Source: Tupaia tana
Lineage: Eukaryota > Chordata > Mammalia > Scandentia > Tupaiidae
Length of the DNA: 64,000 nucleotides
NCBI GenBank assembly: GCA_026018925.1
Contig: JAKSZU010000004.1
Location: 40,691,233-40,755,232 of the forward strand
Direction: 5' to 3'
How positions within the stretch are numbered: the stretch's first letter is position 1; every line of letters starts with the position of its first letter. Shown piece by piece: positions 53,941-63,773 of this stretch. Below the pieces are notes generated by a model. That model had not been told where the DNA came from and made no database searches. It worked only from the letters and a program-made list of their open reading frames with translations. Position numbers and translations under genes: made by a program.

Positions 53941-54281
53941 ATTTTATCTATCAGAATGATGGTCTAAAATTGGCTAGCCAAAATCATTTAGTTCCTAACA
54001 ACTATCAAAATAAGGAAAAATATTAGACATGAATGAAATAAATATAGCAAAAAAACTAAGAGCAAAGAAAAATGTGCAGTGAGGGGAAAATGAATATACT
54101 TCAACACATGCTGATTTCCCACAGTTTTGACATATTTCTCATATACACATTTATACAGATTTCTTCTGAGGTTTTAACTATTATTTTACTAATTTACAGT
54201 ATGCATTCTTATAAACCACGTTGAACCCCACGCAGAATATAGAAGCAGGAGGTGAATCAAAAGGAAAAGAAGGAGGTAGTG

Positions 54282-54549
54282 GGAACCAGCAGTTAGCGTA
54301 ATGGCTTTGTCGCTGGACTCCCACGTAGTCGACCGCGGTTCGTGTCTCGGACCCGGTGGCTTACAACTCACGCCGGGCGCGTGTGCGTGCGTGCCCAGGA
54401 TCCCAAGAGGAGAATGGAGGAGAAGGGATTGCGGCATGACCACCCCCCCTGGGGGGTGATTTCTCGCTTTCTGTCTCTCTGTCTCTGTCTGTCTGGCGAG
54501 CGCACGCGCCCTATAGCGAAAAACCTCTCCAAAAAAAAAAAAAAAAAAA
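54282..54549 (+). mobile_element. SINE 70, type Y, long perfect TSD
   Basis: Nearly consensus: TAGCGTAATGG A box at 54294-54304, GGTTCGTGTCT at 54337-54347, GCGCACGCGCCCTATAGC end, 23-A run. AAAAGAAGGAGGTAGTG flanks exactly (54265 and 54550), 17 bp. Confidence 0.97.
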
Positions 54550-54985
54550 AAAAGAAGGAGGTAGTGAAAGCTTGGACTAGATCTGTTTCGTCCACACAAA
54601 CTCAATGAAGAAAAAAAAAAACAAGGGAGACAGGAAAAATAGTATGATCTATTCTTAGTTTTTAACCGCAAGTCTAAATACATCCCCAATATATTTTTAA
54701 AAGCCTAAAATCAAAGAACAATGTTTAAATTACTGAAAGTCTCTTAAATACTAGGAGCTGAAACACTGAAGTCAGGAAACACTGGACCTAGTTTCAGCTA
54801 AACCCTTAACTAGCTCTGTGACCTAGATCAGTGGTTTCCAAACACTACATCTTGTGCCCAGTCATTGAAGCTGCCACTGATATGCAACACAATGAGGAAA
54901 ATTATGAACTAGATTGGGTCCATTTCTTTATAAATTGCATGTATTTTTTTCAATTGAAGATTTTTTTTTGGCTATTTTTCCTTTT

Positions 54986-55243
54986 TTAAAAAAAAATATT
55001 TTTTGCCATAGGACCTGTGTGCTCACCAGAGAGAGACACAGAGACAGGAAAAGTGAGAATCATCCCCCCCCCCCCCAGGGGAATATGGCTACATTACAAT
55101 CCCTTCACCTCCATTCTTCTCTGGGACTCTAGCCATGTATGCACATGCAGCTGGAATGAATTCCAAGCTGGTGAGTCAAGGTCTCAATGTGGAGTTAGTC
55201 TCGTGAGATCCAGATCCTTAGTCACCAAACCACCTGCTGGTCC
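54986..55243 (-). mobile_element. SINE 71, type O
   Basis: Minus copy with a C14 run and end CCACCTGCTGGTCC. CTATTTTTCCTTTT / CTATCTTTCCTTT flank it. Confidence 0.85.
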
Positions 55244-55634
55244 CTATCTTTCCTTTCAAATACATTTTTCAAATAAACTGTCAATACAGAAGAAAGCAGT
55301 TATCTGTTTCTCAAGTTCTTATAGGTAAAAATGAAAAAGTCAGTTTCTCTACATCAATCCTCCAACAAATCTTTTTTCTAATCTATGAAATCCAAAGTTT
55401 GGGAACTGATGACTATGTAATCTTTTTGAGATTCAAATTTATATGAATTTGACTAACTTTCATTTTTGTTATAATTCAACTTTGCTATAAGGGTTTTTAT
55501 TACCCCAAAAGTAGTACAATTTTTTATGGTAATTTTTTTTCAATGTAAGTTCAAATGCCTTAATAAATCTTTATTCAATCCACCTTACCTTCAAATTGAA
55601 ATGTACCTCTGTTGAATAGAAAAAATTAAATTCT

Positions 55635-55932
55635 GGGACCAGGAATTGGCTTAATGGCTTTGTCGCTGGACTTCCATATTGTCGACCATGGTTCGAGTCC
55701 TGAACCTAGTGGCTTAAATTCATATTGGGCGTGTGTGCGTGCTTGCCCAAGATCCCGAAAAGAGAATGGAGGAGAAGGGACTGCGTCATAGCCATCCCCT
55801 CTGGGGGATGATTTCTCGCTTTCTGTCTCTCTATCTCTCTCTGTCTTTCTAGTGAGCACATGCACTCTATAACAACAACAAAAAAAACTTCTCCAGAAAA
55901 ACAAACAAAAAGAAAGAAAGAAAGAAAGAAAG
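55635..55932 (+). mobile_element. SINE 72, type Y
   Basis: GGGACCAGGAATTGGCTTAAT head, GGTTCGAGTCC B box, (AAAG)n tail. AATTAAATTCT / AATTGAATTCC flank it. Confidence 0.91.
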
Positions 55933-56098
55933 AATTGAATTCCTAAGTAGAAGAGGTCCAAATAAATGCAGAAGCCATATAGCCATATGTTTTTTATCAA
56001 CCAAATACAATTCCATCAACTAAATATAACAGACTGAAGTAATAAATAAATAACAGATTATTATATAATGACCAAACATTATTAAAAAGGTAGTGACA

Positions 56099-56241
56099 GG
56101 GACCAGCAGGTGGCATGGTGGTTAAGGCGCTGGACACTCCCACATGACAACGACAGTTCAAGTCCTGAACCTGGTGGCTTGCTTTCTCACTCCCCTCCTC
56201 CCCCACCTCATGTATGTGTCTTGCTCTGGTTAAATTAATTA

Positions 56242-56278
<37 letters not shown>

Positions 56279-56311
56279 GAATGAATAAATAAAATTAAAT
56301 AAATCTTTAAT
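56099..56311 (+). mobile_element. SINE 73, type S
   Basis: GGGACCAGCAGGTGGCATGG head; tail TTAATTAATTAA then (TA)n and AATAAATAAAAT. AAAAGGTAGTGAC / AAAAAGTAGTGGC flank it. Confidence 0.91.
56245..56273 (+). repeat. (TA)n microsatellite in SINE 73 tail
   Basis: About 14 TA units. Confidence 0.88.
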
Positions 56312-56383
56312 AAAAAGTAGTGGCAACAACTATATATAGCATAGTAATATGTGCAAAGAGAGTCCCTGTTCTATGAGACTTCA

Positions 56384-56645
56384 CGTCATCAAGGCACAGT
56401 GATAATGCATTGCACAAGAGATGCCAGATCCCACATAGTGACCACTGTCTGAATCCCTAATGGTCAGCCTGAAACATGCCAGACACGTGTGAGGGTACCC
56501 AAGATCGGAGAGGCTGGAGGGCTGAATAAAGGGGATCACTGTGTAACCATTCCCTGTGGAAGGTGCTCTGCATGCATGTGTGCTCTCTCCTCCCCCATCA
56601 CATGCAGATGCATGTGCTCTATCATGAGTTAAAAAAAATTAAAAA
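56384..56645 (+). mobile_element. SINE 74, type A
   Basis: AAGGCACAGTGATAATGCAT head region, GATCCCACATAGTGACC, GATCGGAGAGGCTGGAGG body and ATGTGCTCTATCATGAG end. Confidence 0.6.
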
Positions 56646-57245
56646 CAGCACCAACTCGAATTTCCTTACAGAAGCACAAACAAGCATTCAGGAAGCAATT
56701 AGGTACACAAAATCACCACTCTGCTTTTCAGGGATCAGCAGTTGTAATCCTACGTTGTAAGAATTTTACTAATGCTAATTAATAATGAAGATAAAATTAG
56801 CTTTAAGGATTTAGATAGTATCAAATAGAATTCACACACAGAGTCAAATGACAGAATTGCAATAAACCACAAAAAATTTACCTTTCTCTTCCCTCCTTCT
56901 CCGATTTAAGTTTTCAATTTATTTGGCCTATAGCTTTCAAAAGTATGACCTTATTGCTCCAACTATCACTTAAATCTGTATCTTTGTTTTCCATTTCCTT
57001 CTAAGCTCCAGTCTAGCCCCACTTCTTTATTGGATGATTATACTTAGATGTATTACAAATAACCCAAACTCAACAAATTGAAAATAAATTAATTAAATCC
57101 CTTCCTCCTCTTCTTCCTATATTCTGTACATCAATTAATTAATGAATCATCAATAATCCAACAGAGAGACCTTGAAGATACCCTAAATCTTTCTACTACT
57201 ACCCATGTATCCAAAATATGATCAATTTATGTCAACTCTGGTTGT

Positions 57246-57407
57246 TTTTTTAAAGAACTATTTTATTGAATATTTATTTATTTATTTAAATTTGACCAGA
57301 GAGAGAGGAGGGGAGTAATGAGAAAGTAAGCCACCAGGTCCAGGACTCGAACCATGGTTGGCCATGTGGCAGTCCAGCACCCCGAACCACCACACCACCT
57401 GCTGGCC
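57246..57407 (-). mobile_element. SINE 75, type S, sense to ANKRD13C
   Basis: Short form: TTTATTTATTTA tail, GGACTCGAACCATGG B-box complement, end CCACCTGCTGGCC. TCAACTCTG / TCAATTCTG flank it. Confidence 0.9.
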
Positions 57408-57919
57408 CTATCAATTCTGTTTTTCTTTCTCCATCTGTCTCTTAGAGAAGACACTCTCTTAAGTCATGCTTAACTCATTTATTCCAGAAAGAGTTTTTTG
57501 TAAAAAGCTCTTGAGTCCCTGACTCAAATAATTAAAGAGTCTTGTTTATCTAATAATGTTAATCCTGCTTTGATATCTTCTGAAGGTTTGCATGACTGGA
57601 GATTGAGATTAAAACCTTGAATAGCACATAAAGCTGATTTCAGAGGGGCCCCTCTACGATTACAACTGCATCTGCCAACATTGGTCCTCATTCCTTCACA
57701 TATATTTCGCGTGTATCTTCATTAGGGAGCCACAAAGAAATATACACTGGTTCCCTAAAATGTGCTTTGTTCTTTTTCACATTTCCAAGCTTTAGACACA
57801 TTCTACTCCCACACACTCTTATAGAACATCTGTACCCACACCTCGTTCGGAACACTACGGAATTATCATTGGTCTCTTTCCTCCAAGTAGGATTGAGTTC
57901 CTCAATGTCAAAGTTAATA

Positions 57920-58270
57920 ACATATCCCTAATATGTTTCCAATACATCTGGTAGACACTTGGAACACAAATAGACAATCCCAGCCCTAATGAAGCTTTCT
58001 ACTTAATAGGAGAGGCAGCCAAAATTCTAATATAGTACATGGGCAAACAAGGCTTCCTTGTACTTGAACTGAAATTTGAAGAAATACAAGGAGTTGGGGC
58101 AGAAAGCAAAGAACATTCAAGTATGAGAAATGTGACAAACTGAAAAGCCAACAGAGCTAACACACAGAAAGTCAAATGGAAAGAACAAGACAAGGATGGA
58201 GATAAAAAGGTAACACTATTGTAGTGAACGTTATAAACCAAGTCAGATATTTTGGTCTTCATTCTAAAAA
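57920..58270 (+). repeat. Ancient interspersed repeat, family not assigned
   Basis: CTGGTAGACACTTGGAACAC, AATCCCAGCCCTAATGAAGC and a purine-rich part (GAACATTCAAGTATGAG) share the layout of the repeat at 13398. Confidence 0.35.
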
Positions 58271-58619
58271 CAGAAAGTTTTAAATAAGACAGTAGTATCA
58301 GGAAAAAAAAAAAAAACTTAATTTCAACAAAACATTAATGATGCTTATCTTTGGGTAAGATCATGTTATTCTTTTTTCTCTATAATTTCCTATTGTCATT
58401 AATTTCTTAAAAGAAAAAAATAAGAGTTTTGAAAACTCAAGAGAGTTATGGTTTTAAAGCCCTAATATGATACTTGAAGGAAAATTTTTGATTCCTGTTA
58501 AGTAGTTTCAAATATTCTTTGTGGTTTTTATCTGTTAATTCATTGAATAAATGTACTGACGATAAGGAAGTGAATAAGACAACGTATACAAAATTGGTAT
58601 CATTAAGATACAGAGTAAT

Positions 58620-58870
58620 GGGACCAGCAGTTGGTGTGATGGCTATGTTGGTGGACTCCCATGTAGTCGATCGCGGTTTGAGTCCCAGACTCGGTGGCTT
58701 AAACTCCTGCCGGGCATGTGTGCCTGCGTGCCTAAGTTCCCGAGAGGAGAATGGAGGAGAAGGGATTGCAGCTTGGCCATTGTCCGTGGGGGGGTGATTA
58801 ATTGCTTTCTGTCTCTGTCTCTATCTTTCTGGCAAGCGCATATGCTCTATAGCGAAAACCTCTCCAAAAA
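58620..58870 (+). mobile_element. SINE 76, type Y
   Basis: GGGACCAGCAGTTGGTGTGAT head, GGTTTGAGTCCC B box, GCGCATATGCTCTATAGCG end. Confidence 0.91.
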
Positions 58871-58926
58871 ATATATATATATTTTTATATACACATTGAA
58901 GAATTAACTAGAAATGTATTGCGTAT

Positions 58927-59098
58927 GGCTAGCCCCACAATCTTGTAGTTAAAGAGACCTGAATTCCACATGGAACAGCATGGTTCTAGTCTCGGCATGA
59001 CCACATCCCATTAGACAGTGCTTTTTCTCTCCCTCTCTGTTTTTTTTGTCTCTCTCTGGTGAGCACATGCATCCTTTCACAATTAAAAAAAGAAAAAA
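58927..59098 (+). mobile_element. SINE 77, type A with body deletion
   Basis: GGCTAGCCCCACAATCTTG head; from GGTTCTAGTCTCGG it jumps to CATGACCACATCCCATT, so about 90 bases of body are missing. Confidence 0.75.
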
Positions 59099-60459
59099 AT
59101 GTACTAAACAAAGCAAAGGAAAAGACTGAACCACTTTGAAAATGCTCAACAAGAAGAACTTGATCTACTCCAGGATTTGAGGGAAGGCTTCTCTTAGAAA
59201 GAAATATAAAGCTGAAACCAAAGAGAAGGCTGCCAGTACAAGGTAAGAATGCAAACCAACATGAACTGCTGTTCCTTTACCTCCATACTTTTGATGTGCC
59301 ACAAAAATAGGACAGAGGCTAATGCAATTCCCAAGCTACCAAGCGTATACCATGACATAAATGTATAGAAAATTGTGCATAAGCATAAGAAACTAGAGCT
59401 CTCCAGATTAAAGGAAAGCTGGGGAGCATGAGAGAGGGATAAGTTGAGAAAAGACTTAAATTGTATTCATATCTCTTGCTAATACTGCCTGATCACCTAT
59501 TCACCCGATACCCATTGTAAGGCAGAAAAGCTACATAATTTTGAAATTCTATTCATTTTAAAGTGAAATGATTCTAGTCTCTGACAAGTTTAGCAAGTGT
59601 ATGAATGTTCTGTACCACAAGAACATTAGCAAAAATATCAAAATCAGACGGAAAAGGAAAAATAGGTCAAAACTTTTCACGAACAGTGTGCAATAGATTA
59701 TCTATGATTTTCAAGAAATATAGAAAATTTTAATATCATACAAGCTAAATAACTAAAAACTAACATGATAGTACTTTAAAAGATGGTAAGGTACACATGT
59801 ATGTTTAACATCATTATAAATGTATCTGTATAAATATTTCTAAATATGTACTGTAAGAGTTGTTTAATTATCCCCTTAGTAGTTACACATGTTTCATGTG
59901 ATGGGAAGCAATAAAAACACACAAGCGCTGAGTAATTACAGATGTATAATTACATAATGATTGATGATGAAATACTACTCAGAATGGGTATCTAAAATAT
60001 CCCAGTATATCAGAAAAAAATGTTTACATTAAAATTCATTGCTGAATATCCCATAACTGATTTTCCATGAAAACTTTATTTCTTGACCTTCCCAAGAGAT
60101 TATTAACTACTAAAAAGCGGACAACCTTTCTTTATTCTCCACATTTTAATAAACAAGCATTTTATAGTAAGGACTCTGTGTATAATCTCTGATTCTGAAT
60201 AAGAGTGTTTAAAGTCATAGAAATCTCACAGTAGGTCAAAAACCAAGAAGTAGATCTAGTTCCCTCTCCACTTTGCTAACTAAATAGAAAAATCAGAGAT
60301 AGTTTCTTCAAACCAGTATTGTAACTTTTCAGTCATTCTCAGTCTCTTCTGGATTTGCATATTTTAATCTTTTCCCTGAAATTAGTATAGAACCAGTATT
60401 GTCTCTTGCTCTCATAAGGGCCTCCTGATGTTTGTCCAGAAAGGACAGCTGTCAATGTA

Positions 60460-60539
60460 CTGAGCTGTCAGAAAAGTCCTAACATATTTTTTCTATATTT
60501 TTCTATGCAAAATGGATCATGACTTTTCTGACAACTCAA
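60460..60539. mobile_element. Mariner-like MITE copy 2 (80 bp palindrome)
   Basis: CTGAGCTGTCAGAAAAGTC at the left and GACTTTTCTGACAACTCAA at the right, with TTTTTCTATGCAAAATGG in the centre and TA at both ends. Same family as the copy at 46911. Confidence 0.87.
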
Positions 60540-60609
60540 TATAACAAAATACAAATATACTCACTTTGTTGTTAAAATATTATGATTTTATCTCATATTA
60601 AATCTTAGT

Positions 60610-60865
60610 GGGTCCAGCCTAAGTGGCACAGTCAGTAATGTATTAGGCTGCAGTATGAGAAATTACATGGCCCACCGTGAGTTCAGAATCCAAGGTCAGC
60701 CTGAAAACACACTGGGAGTTTATGTGGGTACCCTAAAAAGCTGCAGGGCTGGAGAGAGGGGACTGCAGCATGATGAGGGCCTATTAAGGGTGCTTCTCTC
60801 CCTCTTTCTCTCTTTCTTTCTGTACCAAATACACACATGTATCTTCTAGCATTAAAATAATAACT
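60610..60865 (+). mobile_element. SINE 78, type A/F
   Basis: GGGTCCAGCCTAAGTGGCAC head, GAGTTCAGAATCCAAGG, GCAGGGCTGGAGAGAGG body and end CATGTATCTTCTAGC. Confidence 0.65.
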
Positions 60866-60958
60866 TAAGCCCAAATATAACTTCATTAAATATGTCCAAA
60901 GAATTCAAAAAGTGCACAAAAATGTAAAATGTGCATTACATATAAAACTAAACTATAA

Positions 60959-61230
60959 GGGAACCAGCAGTTAGTGTAATGGCTATGTTGCTGGACTCCC
61001 ATGTAGTCGACCGCGGTTCGCGTCCCGGACCCGGTGGCTTAAAACTCACGCCGGGCGCGTGTGCGTGCGTGCCCAAGATCCCAAGAGGAGAATGGAGGAG
61101 AAGGGATTGCGGCGTGACCATCCCCCCTGGGGGGTGATTTCTCGCTTTCTATCTCTCTGTCTCTCTCTGTCTGTCTGGCGAGTGCACACGCCCTATAGCA
61201 AAAATCTCTCCAAAAAAAAAAAAAAAAACT
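60959..61230 (+). mobile_element. SINE 79, type Y, nearly intact
   Basis: GGGAACCAGCAGTTAGTGTAAT head, GGTTCGCGTCC B box at 61015-61025, CCTGGGGGGTGATTTCTC body. AAAACTAAACTATAAG is an exact 16-bp TSD (60943 and 61232). Confidence 0.96.
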
Positions 61231-61496
61231 AAAAACTAAACTATAAGAAAGTGCTCATAATAGCCCAAAAATTAACATTAAAATAAGACTAGATCTATGT
61301 AACATCCTAGGAGTGTTCAACATGATGTATTGTTTAATAGAACTGTCAATTTTTTTTATTTCCCTCTATAATATTGGATTTAATTGGTCTTTTTGACCCT
61401 CAAACTGTAAAAAGATATTATTAGAAATACTCCTATTTATCCAGATTTAAATTTTGTAAATATTTAAACTATTGTGATGTGCTCAAGTGACATTTT

Positions 61497-61667
61497 TTAA
61501 AAAATAATTATTTATTCATTAATTTCTTTTCATTTGACCAGAGAGAGACAAAAACAGAGAGAGAGAGAAAATGAGAAGGCAAGCCACCAGGTCTGGGACT
61601 CTCAAACCGTGGTCAGCAATGTGGGAATGTCCAGCACCTTAACCACCACACCCTCCTAGTCCCCCAA
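61497..61667 (-). mobile_element. SINE 80, type S, sense to ANKRD13C
   Basis: Short form: AATTATTTATTCATTAATTT tail, CTCTCAAACCGTGG B-box complement, end CCTCCTAGTCCCC. CAAGTGACATTTT / CAAGTAAAATTTT flank it. Confidence 0.89.
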
Positions 61668-62183
61668 CAAGTAAAATTTTAAAAAATATATATGGGTCGG
61701 AGGAAGGACAGTGGAATAAATTAATATTCTATATATTGTGAAAAATTAATTGACATGTTTTAGAAATACTTTCGTTTAAAGATTAAACAAAATAGACAGT
61801 CTTGTTCTTTGCTTCCACCAAAGCCTATACTCAGCAACTAAAGCAGATAACTGCAATAACAATGGATTATTTATAGTTCTAATTAATGATTCAAATAATT
61901 AAGCAGTGGCCAGAAAGGACAGTCACATCTCAACTCAAAAAGTCCATCATTCTGGAAGAGTAAAAAAATAAAGAATATCAGCAAGGCAGAATGCTACAAA
62001 AGGAGAATAATGACATTACTTTTGAATATGATTCCTCAATTTTTCTGTGTACTGCTCAGTGTTCAAGTCCCTACAATGTGAATAACTCATATATAAGTTT
62101 AAAGATAACTGCAAAGATTCACAGCATGAAAAGTTACACTCAATAACAAATATTTCAAATGCATTACTTCATATTTTAGGATA

Positions 62184-62503
62184 CAGACTGAATATCCCTT
62201 ATCCAAAATGCATGGGACCAGAAGGGTTTCAGATTTTATAACATTTGCATATACATTCTGAGATAACTTCGGGATGGAACCCAAGTCTAAACACAAACTT
62301 CATTTACGTTTCATACACATCTTATACACATAGCCTAAAGGTAATTTTAGCCAATACTTTTGTATTACAACACTTTGACTAAAACCTGTATCTTGAGATG
62401 AGGTGTGACATTTTCCACTTGTGGCATCATGTCAGCACACAAAAAGTTTTGGATTTTGGAGCATTTCAGATTTGGGATTTTCAGAGCAGGGTTGTTCAAC
62501 CTG
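62184..62503 (+). mobile_element. Tigger/pogo-like non-autonomous DNA transposon
   Basis: 320 bases bounded by CAGACTGAATATCCC and TTGTTCAACCTG, inverted ends of the CAG...CTG type, with TA on each side. Inner parts GCATGGGACCAGAAGGG, CCCAAGTCTAAACAC and TTGGAGCATTTCAGATTTG are typical of a well-known old mammalian family. It ends 29 bases before an ANKRD13C exon donor. Confidence 0.75.
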
Positions 62504-62532
62504 TAAATATCAACAGTAATCCAATCACTTAC

Positions 62533-62637
62533 TCATCTGTCTATCTCCATAGCTGATGGCTTCTGCCAGAGGGCTCCATCCCTGAGCATTTTTCACCTTT
62601 ACTGGAGCATTGTGAGCCAAAAGTAAATGAGCACATT
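62533..62637 (-). CDS. ANKRD13C: ANKRD13C coding exon with ankyrin repeat
   Basis: The acceptor TTTATTGCAG/AA and the donor CAGATGA/GTAAGTG bound 105 bases. Two bases close a Glu codon, then CAHLLLAHNAPVKVKNAQGW and SPLAEAISYGDRQM, and one base opens Ile. 'NAQGWSPLAEAI' is the start of an ankyrin repeat. It is the first ANKRD13C exon visible; the earlier ankyrin repeats and the N-terminus lie right of 64000. Confidence 0.96.
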
Positions 62638-63111
62638 CTGCAATAAAAAATAGTAATAATATCAAACATCATGCAAATTTTAGATTCTTTAAATATAAAT
62701 ATTATGTAAAAGTTTTAGAAATCAAATTAATGTAGATAGATCTATGAAATAAATTCAGTAATATGCAAGGGTAAATGATTTTTTTAATGCCTATGTATCT
62801 AACCCAGATTATTTCAGATTCTTACATTCAAGAAGTATCCATTCTACTGCCTAAAAATAAATTGCACTTTTGGCAAAGAAAGTATTATGTTTTCCAATAA
62901 TCATTACCAAGAGTATTTTGAGAATGTCTCCATCTTCTAAAAGACAACCCTAGAACTTCAAGAGTAATTTATATCAAATATCTAATAAGGCCCCAAAGAG
63001 GATATGCGTCTATAATGTCAAACAGAAAGGTCATCATTTTAGGGAAAAAAAAAGTGTTCAAAATGATCAATAATATTTCTACAATCCTTTCTCTTTAAAA
63101 TTTTATAATTT

Positions 63112-63163
63112 TGGGGCCAGCAATGGCATAGTGGTTAAGGGTGCTGGCCAACTGCAGTTCAAG
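63112..63163 (+). mobile_element. SINE 81, head-only fragment
   Basis: GGGGCCAGCAATGGCATAG to GCCAACTGCAGTTCAAG, about 52 bases of tRNA-like head with a small deletion, then unrelated AT-rich DNA. The body is missing. Confidence 0.7.
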
Positions 63164-63351
63164 TATATAGTATATAAAAATATACACAAGTATTATTACA
63201 GGAATGCTTATTTTAGTGTAGTTTATAGTAGCAAATCTATTGTAAATAGAGTGAATATACATCATGAGGGAGTAATAGACATATACTGCATCTACATAAT
63301 TAGAGTAATATGTAGCCAGTTTATAAAAACAGAGTCAAATCAAAAGCACAT
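63164..63351 (+). repeat. Possible L1 3' remnant
   Basis: GGAATGCTTATTTTAGTG, TTTATAGTAGCAAATC and TGGTAAATAGAG-like order faintly resemble an L1 3' part. Weak. Confidence 0.25.
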
Positions 63352-63592
63352 GAGGCTGGCGCATGGCCTAGTGGTTAAGGGAGCCATATCCCACATGGCC
63401 AACTATAGTCTGAGTGCTGGCTCCAGTCGCTTAAAAAGTACACCAGACATATATGCATGCACATCCAAATCCTGACAAGTTGGAGAAATGAAAGAGAAGG
63501 GACTGAGGTATGACGACGCCCCATTGAGGGGTACTTTATATCTTTCTCTCTCTGACAAGCAAGTGCACATATCCTCAGTGGGGGGGAAAGTA
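63352..63592 (+). mobile_element. SINE 82, type A
   Basis: GAGGCTGGCGCATGGCCTAG head, GTCTGAGTGCTGGC B-box area, CGCCCCATTGAGGGGTAC body, and GTGCACATATCCTCAG end. Confidence 0.78.
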
Positions 63593-63773
63593 TGGAGGAA
63601 TTTTATTACCGTGCCACTGGAAGATGTAGGTTCATAAAGAAAGAGGATGACAGAGAGTCAAATCAAAAAGAATTTTTAAAGAACAAAAATAAATGAACTC
63701 TCTCCCCCTCCAACAAAGCCCACCCTTAGGTTTTAAGCAAATATGTGGATATGTGTACATATATAAATAGGTT

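Larger units (their letters stand above)
53064..62532 (-). other. ANKRD13C: ANKRD13C intron, 9.5 kb, the longest here
   Basis: Holds SINEs 70-80, a MIR, the second MITE and a Tigger-like element. 53064-53730, 57408-57920 and 59099-60459 have no recognised repeat. Confidence 0.75.

Noticed and set aside
44653-61230. Recurring open frames of 60-166 codons with peptides like AMSLDSHVVDRG or RRDCGVAIPPGG
   Set aside because: They recur at every SINE copy in several frames and both strands and start or stop in flanking DNA. They are translations of the SINE, not genes.
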